A DNA stretch of 51,344 bases from Corynebacterium sp. (lineage in GTDB: Bacteria; Actinomycetota; Actinomycetes; Mycobacteriales; Mycobacteriaceae). The stretch is from assembly GCF_030152825.1 (NCBI RefSeq), contig NZ_JASLIP010000051.1, positions 1 through 51,344 of the forward strand, given 5' to 3'. Made by a program: the position numbers and the translations under genes. A model generated the notes under the pieces. It saw only the letters and a list, made by a program, of their open reading frames with translations. It was not told the DNA's origin and ran no database searches. Below, in pieces: positions 1-8,360 of the stretch. Every line of letters begins with the position of its first letter. Position 1 is the stretch's first letter.

Positions 1-612
1 GGACTGACCGCTTATGTGGGGCTTACCCGCATCGCGGAGATCAAGGAGGGGGACGTGGTCTTCGTGTCCGGGGCTGCCGGTGCCGTGGGTTCGGCGGTGG
101 GCCAGTTCGCCCGCCACCTGGGTGCGTCTCGCGTGATCGGATCGGCAGGCAGCGAGGAAAAGGTTGCTCGGCTCAAGGAGCTGGGCTTCGACGCTGCCAT
201 CAACTACCGCGAGGGTGACCTGGTTGGGCAGCTGCGGCAGGCCGCGCCCGAGGGGATCGACGTCTACTTCGATAACGTCGGCGGCGATCACCTGGAGGCA
301 GCCATTGGTCGCATGAATACCTTCGGTCGCGTCGCGCTCTGTGGCGCGATTGCCCAGTACAACGACACACAGCAGCCGGCCGCGCCGCGCAACCTTGCGC
401 TCGCGATCGGCAAGTGCCTGACCCTGCGCGGCTTCGTGCTGGGGCAGTACCTCGACGTAGCGGGCGAGTTCCGGGAGCGGATGGCCCCGCTGATCGCCAG
501 CGGTGAGGTTCAGTATGACGTCACGACCCGTCACGGCATCGAGGCCATGCCTCAGGCTTTTCTCGAGCTCTTCACCGGCGGCAATACCGGGAAGATGGTC
601 GTCGAAATGTAG
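1..612 (+). CDS. MDR-family NADP-dependent oxidoreductase, 5'-truncated
   Basis: The reading frame is open from base 1 (Gly-Leu-Thr-Ala-Tyr, then GTG at 16), so the gene begins upstream of the window and only about the last 203 residues are present. The visible part is the Rossmann half of a medium-chain dehydrogenase/reductase: VFVSGAAGAVGSAVGQFA is the glycine-rich dinucleotide loop, and YFDNVGGDHLEAA is typical of the prostaglandin-reductase / CurA / leukotriene-B4-dehydrogenase branch, which reduces enone double bonds with NADPH and has no zinc. The physiological substrate cannot be told from sequence. It ends just before a hairpin (617-653) shared with the convergent tRNA gene. The GTG at 16 is not the real start because the conserved GLTAY segment lies before it. 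Confidence 0.85.
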   Translation, partial: GLTAYVGLTRIAEIKEGDVVFVSGAAGAVGSAVGQFARHLGASRVIGSAGSEEKVARLKELGFDAAINYREGDLVGQLRQAAPEGIDVYFDNVGGDHLEAAIGRMNTFGRVALCGAIAQYNDTQQPAAPRNLALAIGKCLTLRGFVLGQYLDVAGEFRERMAPLIASGEVQYDVTTRHGIEAMPQAFLELFTGGNTGKMVVEM

Positions 613-616
613 AAAA

Positions 617-653
617 CCCGCTGCGGGCCGGAGTTTCACCAGGCCACAGCGGG
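617..653 (-). terminator. Terminator of the tRNA-Leu gene (bidirectional hairpin)
   Basis: The arms CCCGCTG (617-623) and CAGCGGG (647-653) pair, with an inner GGCC/GGCC pair. On the minus strand the hairpin is followed by TTTTCT (complement of 611-616), so it best serves the tRNA transcript. It may also end the plus-strand oxidoreductase. Confidence 0.7.
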
Positions 654-661
654 GGTAAAAG

Positions 662-735
662 TGCCCCCGGTGAGACTCGAACTCACACTGGACGGGTTTT
701 GAATCCGTTGCCTCTGCCAATTGGGCTACGGGGGC
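662..735 (-). tRNA. tRNA with CAA anticodon (tRNA-Leu), short variable arm
   Basis: Reading the minus strand, a full 74-nt cloverleaf folds: acceptor GCCCCCG/CGGGGGC, D arm GCC-11 nt-GGC containing the GG pair, anticodon arm ACGGA-TTCAAAA-CCCGT, 5-nt variable loop CCAGT, T arm GTGAG-TTCGAGT-CTCAC, discriminator A73. The anticodon is CAA (codon UUG, Leu). Bacterial tRNA-Leu normally has a long class II variable arm, while this one has a class I arm of 5 nt. Position 31-39 is an A-C mismatch. The CCA is not encoded. A73 fits leucine identity. The gene diverges from polA and has its own promoter (748-776). The isotype rests on the anticodon alone. Confidence 0.88.
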
Positions 736-747
736 GCAATAGGTCAA

Positions 748-776
748 AGCATACGGTAGCTCCCAGGTGGGCACAA
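748..776 (-). promoter_or_regulatory. Promoter of tRNA-Leu(CAA)
   Basis: On the minus strand TTGTGC (771-776) and TATGCT (748-753) are separated by exactly 17 nt and lie 12 nt before the mature tRNA 5' end, a sigma-A type promoter. A plus-strand -10 (TAGGAT, 801-806) for polA lies in the same 78-bp divergent spacer. Confidence 0.6.
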
Positions 777-800
777 AACAGCGCGTGGGTAGCCGTTCAG

Positions 801-806
801 TAGGAT
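801..806 (+). promoter_or_regulatory. -10 box of polA, leaderless arrangement
   Basis: TAGGAT ends 7 nt before the ATG at 814, so transcription is predicted to begin at or next to the start codon. No convincing -35 is seen 17 nt upstream, and there is no Shine-Dalgarno sequence. Confidence 0.45.
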
Positions 807-813
807 GGCGGGC

Positions 814-3444
814 ATGACAACCGGTGGTAAATCTGAAGAAACCCTGCTCCTGCTCGACGGGCATTCCCTGGCCTTCCGGGCCTTTTACGCCCTCCCGGCG
901 GCCAACTTCTCGACGACTGGCGGGCAGCACACCAACGCCGTCTACGGATTCCTGGGGATGTTCCTGGGGCTGGTGGAACAGGAAAAGCCCACCCATATCG
1001 CCGCCGCCTTCGACCTTTCGGGCCCGACCTTCCGCGAGGCGGAGTTCCCCGAGTACAAGGCCCAGCGTCCGTCCACCCCGCCGGAGTTCAAGGGCCAGAT
1101 CGAGCTGATCCGCGAGACGCTGAAGGCCCTCGGCATCACCACCTTGGATAAGGAGAGCTACGAGGCGGATGACATCATCGCCTCACTGGCCACCCAGGGC
1201 CACGACGCGGGCATGAACACCCTCATCTGCACCGGTGACCGCGACTCCCTGCAGCTCGTGGAGGACGACATCACCGTCCTCTACACCCTGCGCGGGGTCT
1301 CCGAGCTCCACCGCTTCACCCCGGAAGCCGTGGAAGAGAAGTACGGCGTGACCCCGAAGCAGTACCCGGACCTCGCAGCACTCCGCGGCGATACCTCGGA
1401 CAACATGCCGGGCGTGCCGGGCGTGGGACCAAAGACCGCCCAGAAGTGGATCCAGAAGTACGGTTCCCTGGACGGCGTCATCGAGAACATGGACGACATC
1501 CGCGGCAAGGTAGGCGAGAACCTGCGCGCCTATGTCGCAGACATCCAGCTGGCCCGGAAGATCACCGAGATGGTCCGGGACCTGGACATGGTGGACAGCC
1601 TGGATTCGCTGAAGCCGGCGGACATCGACCCGAACGACGCGCTGTCGATCTTCGAGAAGCTGCAGTTCGGCACCACGCTGCGCAACCGCACCTTCCGCAC
1701 CCTCGGGGTGGAGTTCGAGGACACCGCGAGCATCCCCATCACCGAGGAAGAGCTGGCACCCGGCAAGCTGGCCAACTGGCTGAAGAAAAACGCTGCCTAT
1801 CAGGAGGGCCGCGACGCGGTCGCCGAGGCGCTCGCCGTGGATATCGAGGGCGAGACGCTCGGCCTGCTCAGTGCGGAAAATAAAGGCTTAAAGCTTGACC
1901 TCGCAGCCCTGCACGAGAAGGACGAACAGGTGCTGCGAACCTGGCTCGCTGACCGCGGGGCACCGAAGTGGTTCCACGATTCCAAGCAGAGCTTCCACGC
2001 GTTGCGCCAGCAGGGTTTCGCCCTCGACGGGGTGGAACACGACACTTCCGTGGCTGCTTACCTTGTTCGCCCGGACCTGCGCAGCTGGTCGCTGGGGGAC
2101 GTACTGCAGCGCCATGCGGGCCGCGACCTGCCCGAGAACTCGGGCAGCCTGGAGCGCGCCCAGGCCGTTCGCGAACTCGTGGGGATCATGAACCAGGAGC
2201 TCGCGGAGGCCGGCCAGGCCGAGCTCTACTTCTCCATGGAAGTGCCCCTGACCCACATCCTCGCGGAGATGGAGGCCCGTGGCATCGAGGTGGATAAGGC
2301 CGCCCTCGAGGAGCTCGCCGCCGATTACGAAGCCCAGATCGCCGACGAGGTCACCGCCGCCCGCGAACTCGCCGAGGACGATCAGCTCAACCTCTCCAGC
2401 CCCAAGCAGCTGCAGAAGGTGCTCTTCGAGGACTTCGGCCTGCCGAAAACCAAGAAGACCAAGACCGGGTACTCGACTGCCGCCGCGGAGCTGGAGAAGC
2501 TTCAGCAGCAGACCGAGCACCCCTTCCTTAATCACCTCATGGCGCACCGCGAGTACCAGAAGATGAAAAGCACCATCGACGGTCTCATCAATGCCATCGA
2601 CGGCGACGGCCGCATCCGTACCACCTTCAACCAGAAGGGCGCGGCAACCGGCCGACTGTCGTCCTCGGAACCGAACCTGCAGAACATCCCCGTGCGCACG
2701 GAAGCGGGCCGCAAGATCCGCTCCGCCTTCCGCGTTGGCGAGAGCTACGAGACGCTGCTGACCGCCGACTACTCGCAGATCGAGATGCGCGTCATGGCGC
2801 ACCTTTCCGAGGACGCCGGCCTCATCGAGGCCTACCGGGCGGGCGAGGACCTGCACAACTACGTCGGTTCCCGAGTCTTCGACGTCCCGGTGGACGAGGT
2901 GACTCCGGAGCTGCGCCGTCGCGTCAAGGCTCTCAGCTATGGCCTGGTTTACGGCCTCTCCGCCTTTGGTCTCAGCCAGCAGCTGGGCATTAGCCCGGGT
3001 GAGGCCAAGGGGATCATGGAGAACTACTTTGACCGCTTCGGTGGCGTGAAGCGCTACCTGGACAAGGTCGTCGAGGCGGCTAAGGAGACCGGCTACACGG
3101 AGACGCTTTACGGTCGCCGTCGCTATCTGCCGGAGCTAGCCAGCTCGAACCGTGTCGCCCGGGAGAACGCGGAACGCGCCGCGCTCAATGCGCCGATCCA
3201 GGGTACGGCCGCGGACATCATCAAGCTCGCGATGCTGCGGGTTGATCGCGCGCTGCGCAACGCGAATCTGAAGTCCCGGGTTTTGCTGCAGGTCCACGAT
3301 GAGCTCGTCCTGGAGATCGCACCTGGTGAGCTTGAGCAGATTCAGCAGTTGTTGGAGGAGAACATGGATTCGGCCGCCAGCCTGCGGGTTCCCCTGGATG
3401 TCTCCGCCGGGCACGGCGAGAACTGGGATCTCGCCGGGCACTAG
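814..3444 (+). CDS. polA: DNA polymerase I
   Basis: Family A DNA polymerase that fills gaps and removes RNA primers in replication and excision repair. About 876 residues. The N-terminal 5'-3' nuclease domain (LLLDGHSLAFRAFYAL, ADDIIASLA, ALRGDTSDNMPGVPGVG) is complete. The polymerase domain has motif A DYSQIEMR (about residue 652), motif B with KALSYGLVYG and motif C QVHDE near residue 828. The middle 3'-5' exonuclease domain is degenerate: the first motif keeps D-I-E (VDIEGETLG), but the positions expected for the other two catalytic aspartates read FHDSKQSFH and RSWSLGDV, so proofreading is probably lost, as in other actinobacterial Pol I. The start at 814 fits the leaderless -10 and aligns directly with the nuclease domain; an in-frame ATG at 805 is the alternative. 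Confidence 0.97.
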   Translation: MTTGGKSEETLLLLDGHSLAFRAFYALPAANFSTTGGQHTNAVYGFLGMFLGLVEQEKPTHIAAAFDLSGPTFREAEFPEYKAQRPSTPPEFKGQIELIRETLKALGITTLDKESYEADDIIASLATQGHDAGMNTLICTGDRDSLQLVEDDITVLYTLRGVSELHRFTPEAVEEKYGVTPKQYPDLAALRGDTSDNMPGVPGVGPKTAQKWIQKYGSLDGVIENMDDIRGKVGENLRAYVADIQLARKITEMVRDLDMVDSLDSLKPADIDPNDALSIFEKLQFGTTLRNRTFRTLGVEFEDTASIPITEEELAPGKLANWLKKNAAYQEGRDAVAEALAVDIEGETLGLLSAENKGLKLDLAALHEKDEQVLRTWLADRGAPKWFHDSKQSFHALRQQGFALDGVEHDTSVAAYLVRPDLRSWSLGDVLQRHAGRDLPENSGSLERAQAVRELVGIMNQELAEAGQAELYFSMEVPLTHILAEMEARGIEVDKAALEELAADYEAQIADEVTAARELAEDDQLNLSSPKQLQKVLFEDFGLPKTKKTKTGYSTAAAELEKLQQQTEHPFLNHLMAHREYQKMKSTIDGLINAIDGDGRIRTTFNQKGAATGRLSSSEPNLQNIPVRTEAGRKIRSAFRVGESYETLLTADYSQIEMRVMAHLSEDAGLIEAYRAGEDLHNYVGSRVFDVPVDEVTPELRRRVKALSYGLVYGLSAFGLSQQLGISPGEAKGIMENYFDRFGGVKRYLDKVVEAAKETGYTETLYGRRRYLPELASSNRVARENAERAALNAPIQGTAADIIKLAMLRVDRALRNANLKSRVLLQVHDELVLEIAPGELEQIQQLLEENMDSAASLRVPLDVSAGHGENWDLAGH

Positions 3445-3513
3445 CCTTCGCCGCAGCGCTCTCGCTGCATGATCGCAGCGTGCGTGCAAGGTCACGCTCA
3501 CAGCAATGCGAAA

Positions 3514-3545
3514 CCCCACGCTGTTCGGTCACCGTGGGGATGTTT
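3514..3545. terminator. Shared terminator between polA and the DUF368 gene
   Basis: CCCCACG (3514-3520) pairs with CGTGGGG (3533-3539) around a 12-nt loop, followed on the plus strand by a T-rich ATGTTTCGTCTT. It sits between two convergent genes. Confidence 0.65.
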
Positions 3546-3564
3546 CGTCTTATTGCAGGAGCCC

Positions 3565-4566
3565 TTAGGCCTTCGCGGTCGCCTCGGCCTTGTCGCTCCC
3601 GAAGCGCCGCTCCGCGACCACCATCGCGGCCACCACCGCGGCGCCCAGCACAAACAGCCCGATCGCGCCACCGACGTTCTCGTCCGGTGCGAGCAGGCCC
3701 GCGGAGTCATCCTGCCACGGCCACAGCGCGCGCAGGCTTCCCAACAGCAGACCAGCCATCGCGGCCAGCGTGACGGTGCGGTGCTCGCTGAGCATCTTCT
3801 CTAGCAGGCGCACGAAGAGCACGATGCCTGTCAGCGCGCCGAGGGCGAAGATGCCCAGGTAGGTGAAGTTCCGCTCGTCCACAGCACCCAAGGTGGCCTC
3901 GTAGAGGCCGACCGCCAGCAGGAAGAAGGAGCCAGACACTCCCGGCAGCACCAGCGCACAGATCGCGACCGCCGCGGCGAGGAAGACGATGAGCAGGTTC
4001 GGGTCACGCTGCGTGGTGCTGGTGAACCCCGTGGCCCAGAACGTCAGCACCGCGACGATGCCCATGATCGGCAGCACCTTTGCCCAGCTGGCCGAGGAGC
4101 TCTTCCAGTCGATCATCAGCAGCGGCACGGCAATGGAGACCACCACCATGCCGAGGAACAGCGAGCGCGCCGCGATCGGCTGATTGGCCACGAAGTCCTT
4201 CATCGGGCCCGCCATGAGCACCACGATCAGTCCCATGCCGATGAGCATCGGGATCAGTAGCCACCAGTCCACGTCGCGGAAACGCTGGCCCGCCTTCGCC
4301 CGGTCCTTCGGCAGGGTTTTCACCCCGTCGAGGAAGACATTGGCGTTGTAGAGCACTCGCTCGTACACGCCGGTCACCAGAGCGATCGTGCCGCCGGACA
4401 CGCCCGGCACGAGCTCGGCGAGGCCGATCAGGCCGCCGCGAATCGCGTTGAGGATGATCGTGAGCGCGGAGGGCTTGGTCTTGTCAAAGCTCACGCCGCT
4501 GGAGCTGCCGGCCGTGCTGGCCGGGGCCTGCTCCGATGCTGCGGAGTGCGAAGAGTAATCAGTCAC
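3565..4566 (-). CDS. DUF368 membrane protein (PopT-type undecaprenyl-phosphate translocase)
   Basis: Polytopic inner-membrane protein of about 333 residues carrying the family signature GLIGLAELVPGVSGGTIALV near the N-terminus and a second, related PGVSGSFFLLAVGLYEA segment in the second half, consistent with two inverted repeats. DUF368 proteins have been reported as translocases that return undecaprenyl phosphate across the membrane for cell-wall and polymer synthesis. Here the substrate would be a polyprenyl phosphate (in this order decaprenyl phosphate also carries arabinan precursors), which is inference. The N-terminal 30 residues are Ser/Ala-rich and poorly conserved. GTG 4566 is chosen because TAAAGT (complement of 4574-4579) stands 7 nt before it, a leaderless layout; a TTG at 4596 would add 10 residues. 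Confidence 0.85.
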   Translation of the reverse strand: MTDYSSHSAASEQAPASTAGSSSGVSFDKTKPSALTIILNAIRGGLIGLAELVPGVSGGTIALVTGVYERVLYNANVFLDGVKTLPKDRAKAGQRFRDVDWWLLIPMLIGMGLIVVLMAGPMKDFVANQPIAARSLFLGMVVVSIAVPLLMIDWKSSSASWAKVLPIMGIVAVLTFWATGFTSTTQRDPNLLIVFLAAAVAICALVLPGVSGSFFLLAVGLYEATLGAVDERNFTYLGIFALGALTGIVLFVRLLEKMLSEHRTVTLAAMAGLLLGSLRALWPWQDDSAGLLAPDENVGGAIGLFVLGAAVVAAMVVAERRFGSDKAEATAKA

Positions 4567-4692
4567 CCGAGGTACTTTACGGCCGTTTCCCTGCAAAAGA
4601 CACCAGGCACGCTGGGTTTATTTCAGGACGTCAGGTTCGGGCAACGCGCAAGAATAATGCAAAGACCCTGTGCTCGCCTGGTCTGCGAGTCC

Positions 4693-4698
4693 TAGGGT
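4693..4698 (+). promoter_or_regulatory. -10 box of the dehydrogenase gene, leaderless arrangement
   Basis: TAGGGT ends 7 nt before the ATG at 4706. The purine-rich GGTGGAGGG overlaps it, so a leadered start cannot be excluded. Confidence 0.35.
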
Positions 4699-4705
4699 GG
4701 AGGGC

Positions 4706-5842
4706 ATGGCTAATACAGAAAATTGTCGTCTCGGAGTCTGGCAGGGCGAGGGTATCGGCCCTGAGATCGTCGCCCCAACGGTGCGGGCGGTGGAGCTTGC
4801 GCTGCAGGCCAGTGGGGAAGCGGTGCCGCAGTTTGTGCCGCTGCTGCTGGGCCGCGAGGCGATCGACGCCACCGGCCGGGTCGTGCCGGAGGAGACGTGG
4901 GAGACCATCACCGGCCTGGACGGCTGGGTCTTGGGGCCTCACGATAATGTGTCCTATCCGGCGAGTGCGGCGGGCCAGCTCAACCCCTCGGCTCATCTGC
5001 GCACAAAGGGGGACCTGTGGGCGAATATCCGCCCGGTGCGCGGCGTGCCGGGGGCGGTGCATCCGGACCTGGATGTGGTCATCGTCCGGGAGAACACCGA
5101 GGGGATGTACGCTGACCGCAACATGCTGGTGGGTAGCGGCGATATCACGGTCAACGGGGAGGTCTCCCTGGCGATCGGCGTTTTCACGCAGACCAAGATT
5201 CGCCGCATCGTCCGTCGCGCTGCCGCCATCGCCGCCGCCCGCGACGGGGTGCTGACGGTGGCGCACAAGTCCAACGTCCTACCCGAGACCTCGGGCCGCT
5301 ACGTCAGCGAGGCGCAGGCCTGCGCGGAAGAGTTCGGGGTCGAGGTCCAGCCGGTGCACATTGACGCCCTGTGCGCGGAGCTGGTGACCCGCCCGCAGCG
5401 CTATGCCACGATCGTGGCCGAGAACATGTTCGGCGATATCTTGAGCGACCTGGCCGGCGGGCTGGGCGGTTCGCTGGGCATCGCGGGCAGCATCAATGCC
5501 AGCGAGTCACAGGTCATGGCCCAGGCCGCGCACGGTTCCGCCCCGGATATCGCGGGCCAGGGGATCGCCAACCCGGCGGGCATCATGAACTCTGCCGCGC
5601 AGATGCTCGACTCGTTGGGATATCCGCAAGCTGCGGAGCTCCTGGAAGGCGCGGTACGCGAGGCCGTGATCAAGGCGCCGACCGCGGATCTGCTCCGCGA
5701 AGCGCCTGCCACCGCCCCCGAGCCCGAAACCGCTGGGGCTCATGATTCCGCTGTGGCGAGTGGGGCGGAAGGTGCGTCCCGTCCCGCCACGACCGAGGAG
5801 TTTGCAAAACAGGTGTTTGTGCAGCTAAAGCCTCTCGTGTAA
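4706..5842 (+). CDS. Isocitrate/isopropylmalate-family dehydrogenase
   Basis: NAD(P)-dependent beta-decarboxylating dehydrogenase fold of about 378 residues. Family marks: GEGIGPEI at the N-terminus, VIVRENTEGMY for substrate phosphate/carboxylate binding, the catalytic Lys in VAHKSN, and AENMFGDILSDLAGGLGGSLG with metal-binding aspartates, then HGSAPDIAGQGIANP. These show a decarboxylating 2-hydroxyacid dehydrogenase but not which one: 3-isopropylmalate, isocitrate, homoisocitrate and tartrate enzymes share them. It is longer than a usual LeuB (about 340) because of an Ala/Glu-rich C-terminal linker and a short helical tail. No leu genes are nearby, so the leuB name is not given. It precedes rpsA with its own promoter-like signal upstream. 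Confidence 0.85.
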   Translation: MANTENCRLGVWQGEGIGPEIVAPTVRAVELALQASGEAVPQFVPLLLGREAIDATGRVVPEETWETITGLDGWVLGPHDNVSYPASAAGQLNPSAHLRTKGDLWANIRPVRGVPGAVHPDLDVVIVRENTEGMYADRNMLVGSGDITVNGEVSLAIGVFTQTKIRRIVRRAAAIAAARDGVLTVAHKSNVLPETSGRYVSEAQACAEEFGVEVQPVHIDALCAELVTRPQRYATIVAENMFGDILSDLAGGLGGSLGIAGSINASESQVMAQAAHGSAPDIAGQGIANPAGIMNSAAQMLDSLGYPQAAELLEGAVREAVIKAPTADLLREAPATAPEPETAGAHDSAVASGAEGASRPATTEEFAKQVFVQLKPLV

Positions 5843-5923
5843 CCTTCAGTACGTTACGCGTCGAAAGGCGCAGTTTGACCCTGTCCATTCCTATTTGATT
5901 TCCGTTTCGGAGAACACTTCCAT

Positions 5924-7384
5924 ATGCCAACCAACAACGTCCCTCAGGTAGCCATCAACGACATTGGCTCCGCTGAGGATTTCCTCGCCGCCGTCGATGA
6001 GACCATCAAGTACTTCAATGATGGCGATATCGTCGAGGGCACCATCGTCAAGGTCGATCACGACGAGGTCCTGCTGGACATCGGCTACAAGACCGAGGGC
6101 GTAATCCCGTCCCGTGAGCTGTCCATCAAGCACGACGTCGACCCGAATGAGGTTGTCGAGGTTGGCGACGAGATCGACGCTCTGGTCCTCACCAAGGAGG
6201 ACAAGGAGGGTCGCCTGATCCTGTCCAAGAAGCGTGCCCAGTACGAGCGCGCTTGGGGTGCCATCGAGCAGCTCAAGGAGAATGACGAGCCGGTTACCGG
6301 TACCGTCATCGAGGTCGTCAAGGGCGGCCTGATCCTGGACATCGGTCTGCGCGGCTTCCTGCCGGCTTCCCTCGTCGAGATGCGTCGCGTCCGCGATCTG
6401 CAGCCGTACATCGGCCAGGAGATCGAGGCCAAGATCATCGAGCTGGACAAGCACCGCAACAACGTCGTGCTGTCCCGCCGTGCATACCTGGAGGAGACCC
6501 AGTCCGCGGTCCGCTCCGAGTTCCTGCACCAGCTGCAGAAGGGCCAGGTCCGCAAGGGCGTCGTGTCCTCCATCGTCAACTTCGGTGCATTCGTTGACCT
6601 CGGCGGCGTTGACGGCCTGGTCCACGTCTCCGAGCTGTCCTGGAAGCACATCGACCACCCGTCTGAGGTTGTCACCGTCGGCGACGAGGTCACCGTCGAG
6701 GTTCTGGACGTCGACCTGGACCGCGAGCGCGTCTCCCTGTCCCTGAAGGCAACGCAGGAAGACCCATGGCGCGTCTTCGCCCGCACCCACGCGATCGGCC
6801 AGATCGTTCCGGGCAAGGTCACCAAGCTGGTTCCGTTCGGCGCATTCGTCCGCGTCGAGGAGGGCATCGAGGGGCTGGTTCACATCTCCGAGCTGGCCGA
6901 GCGCCACGTCGAGGTTCCGGACCAGATCGTCAACGTTGGCGAAGAGGTCATGGTCAAGGTCATCGACATCGACCTCGAGCGTCGTCGTATCTCCCTGTCC
7001 CTGAAGCAGGCTGACGAGGACTTCACCGAGGAGTTCGACCCGTCCAAGTACGGCATGGCCGACTCCTACGACGAGCAGGGCAACTACATCTTCCCGGAGG
7101 GCTTCGACCCGGAGACCAACGAGTGGCTCGAGGGCTTCGACGAACAGCGTGAGGCTTGGGAGGCTCGCTACGCCGAGTCCGAGCGTCGCCACCGTCTGCA
7201 CGCAGCTCAGATCGAACGCCACCGCGCCGCAGCTGCAGAGGCTGCTGCTAACGGCGAGGGCGGCTACTCCTCCGAGTCCGGCGCCGAGACCAAGGCTGCC
7301 GAGGCCCCGGCTGAGGACGCTGGCACCCTGGCTTCCGACGAGCAGCTGGCTGCTCTGCGCGAGAAGCTGGCCGGCGGCGAGTAA
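5924..7384 (+). CDS. rpsA: 30S ribosomal protein S1
   Basis: RNA-binding ribosomal protein that helps load mRNA on the 30S subunit. 486 residues with four S1 (OB-fold) repeats, at about residues 34-103, 122-190, 207-278 and 292-363, each with the GxVxxxxxxGxxVxL-type pattern (for example VVSSIVNFGAFVDLGGVDG). This four-repeat architecture is normal for Actinobacteria and shorter than the six-repeat enterobacterial S1. The C-terminal 120 residues are acidic and low-complexity, rich in Glu/Ala, as in mycobacterial S1. GGAGA lies 10 nt before the ATG. Codon use is strongly biased to GAG/GTC/CTG/AAG, as expected of a highly expressed gene. A strong terminator follows at 7440. Confidence 0.98.
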   Translation: MPTNNVPQVAINDIGSAEDFLAAVDETIKYFNDGDIVEGTIVKVDHDEVLLDIGYKTEGVIPSRELSIKHDVDPNEVVEVGDEIDALVLTKEDKEGRLILSKKRAQYERAWGAIEQLKENDEPVTGTVIEVVKGGLILDIGLRGFLPASLVEMRRVRDLQPYIGQEIEAKIIELDKHRNNVVLSRRAYLEETQSAVRSEFLHQLQKGQVRKGVVSSIVNFGAFVDLGGVDGLVHVSELSWKHIDHPSEVVTVGDEVTVEVLDVDLDRERVSLSLKATQEDPWRVFARTHAIGQIVPGKVTKLVPFGAFVRVEEGIEGLVHISELAERHVEVPDQIVNVGEEVMVKVIDIDLERRRISLSLKQADEDFTEEFDPSKYGMADSYDEQGNYIFPEGFDPETNEWLEGFDEQREAWEARYAESERRHRLHAAQIERHRAAAAEAAANGEGGYSSESGAETKAAEAPAEDAGTLASDEQLAALREKLAGGE

Positions 7385-7439
7385 AGCGCACTACCCGGCT
7401 CCGGCGGAGTTGAGGCAAGTTCGCTAGAGCGCTGAAAGC

Positions 7440-7472
7440 AAGGGCCCGCACCGTATGGTGTGGGCCCTTTTT
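7440..7472 (+). terminator. Rho-independent terminator of rpsA
   Basis: A 13-bp stem AAGGGCCCGCACC / GGTGTGGGCCCTT with one G-T pair and a GTAT loop, followed by TTTTT. It is the strongest terminator in the first 10 kb. Confidence 0.92.
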
Positions 7473-7492
7473 CGTGTCTGGGGGCGGTTGGA

Positions 7493-7498
7493 TAGGAT
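7493..7498 (+). promoter_or_regulatory. -10 box of the EamA gene, leaderless arrangement
   Basis: TAGGAT ends 7 nt before the ATG at 7506; the region upstream of it is the T-tail of the rpsA terminator. Confidence 0.45.
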
Positions 7499-7505
7499 CA
7501 ACGGC

Positions 7506-8360
7506 ATGTTCGGATCGCTTTCTCACCAGGGCTCTTCCCGTGTGCTGCCGCCGGCGATCATGGCGGTTTCCGGTCTCTCGCTCTACGTGGGCGCAGCGCT
7601 GGCCGTGGGGCTATTCGATCACTTCCCACCGGTGGTGGTGGCTTGGTTCCGCATCGCCACGGCAGGTCTTATCCTCTGGGCTTTCTTCCGGCCGCGAGCG
7701 AGTTCCTTTATCGGCCGCCCGGCGCTCATCGCTACCTTCTTTGGCGTGGCCGCGATGGCGATGAACATGACCTTCTACATGGCTATCCAGTCCATCCCGC
7801 TGGGCTCGGCCGTGGCGATCGAGTTCATCGGGCCGGTGATTGTTGCGGCCTGGGGGTCGAGGCGACTGCGTGACTGGCTGGCCCTCGGTTTCGCCATCGC
7901 TGGCGTGCTGGTGATTTCCGGGGCTCAGTGGTCAGCTGAGGCCAGCGGCATCCTGTGGGCGCTGGCAGCGGGCGTGTTCTGGGCAGGCTATATCCTGCTT
8001 GGTGCCAAGATTTCCTCCAACGCGGATACCTCCAAGTCCTCGCTGGCGGTGGGCTTCACCTACGCCGGTGTCCTTGGCCTTCCCCTGGCCATCTGGCTGT
8101 GGCCAGAAAACCTCGCGATGGCCGCACCGACGATCATCGGGCTCGCCGCGGGCCTGGGGCTGCTGTCTGCTGCGATCCCTTATTCCCTGGACCAGGTGGT
8201 GCTGAGGCTCGCGGGCTCGTCGCTGTTCGCGCTTCTGCAGGCCGTACTCCCGCTCGTAGCGACTCTGGTGGGGGCGGTGGCGCTGAAGCAGTGGATCAGC
8301 CTCACGGAGATGGCCGGTATTGCCCTAGTGATTCTCGCGATCGTGCTGCGTAAACCCTGA
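7506..8360 (+). CDS. EamA/RhtA-type inner-membrane exporter
   Basis: 284-residue drug/metabolite transporter of the EamA family with about ten hydrophobic segments in two repeats. The second half, PSTIGLAAGLG-like and SAAIPYSLDQVVLRL followed by LFALLQAVLPLVATLVGAVAL, resembles RhtA, an exporter of threonine and homoserine; that substrate is inferred by family only. The start is ATG 7506, 7 nt after a TAGGAT box. An in-frame GTG at 7455 is rejected because it lies inside the rpsA terminator. The 3' end overlaps the convergent DUF421 gene by 36 bp. Confidence 0.88.
   Translation: MFGSLSHQGSSRVLPPAIMAVSGLSLYVGAALAVGLFDHFPPVVVAWFRIATAGLILWAFFRPRASSFIGRPALIATFFGVAAMAMNMTFYMAIQSIPLGSAVAIEFIGPVIVAAWGSRRLRDWLALGFAIAGVLVISGAQWSAEASGILWALAAGVFWAGYILLGAKISSNADTSKSSLAVGFTYAGVLGLPLAIWLWPENLAMAAPTIIGLAAGLGLLSAAIPYSLDQVVLRLAGSSLFALLQAVLPLVATLVGAVALKQWISLTEMAGIALVILAIVLRKP

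Noticed and set aside
7455..7505. Upstream GTG start for the EamA gene
   Set aside because: It lies within the rpsA terminator stem, and the leaderless ATG at 7506 fits better.
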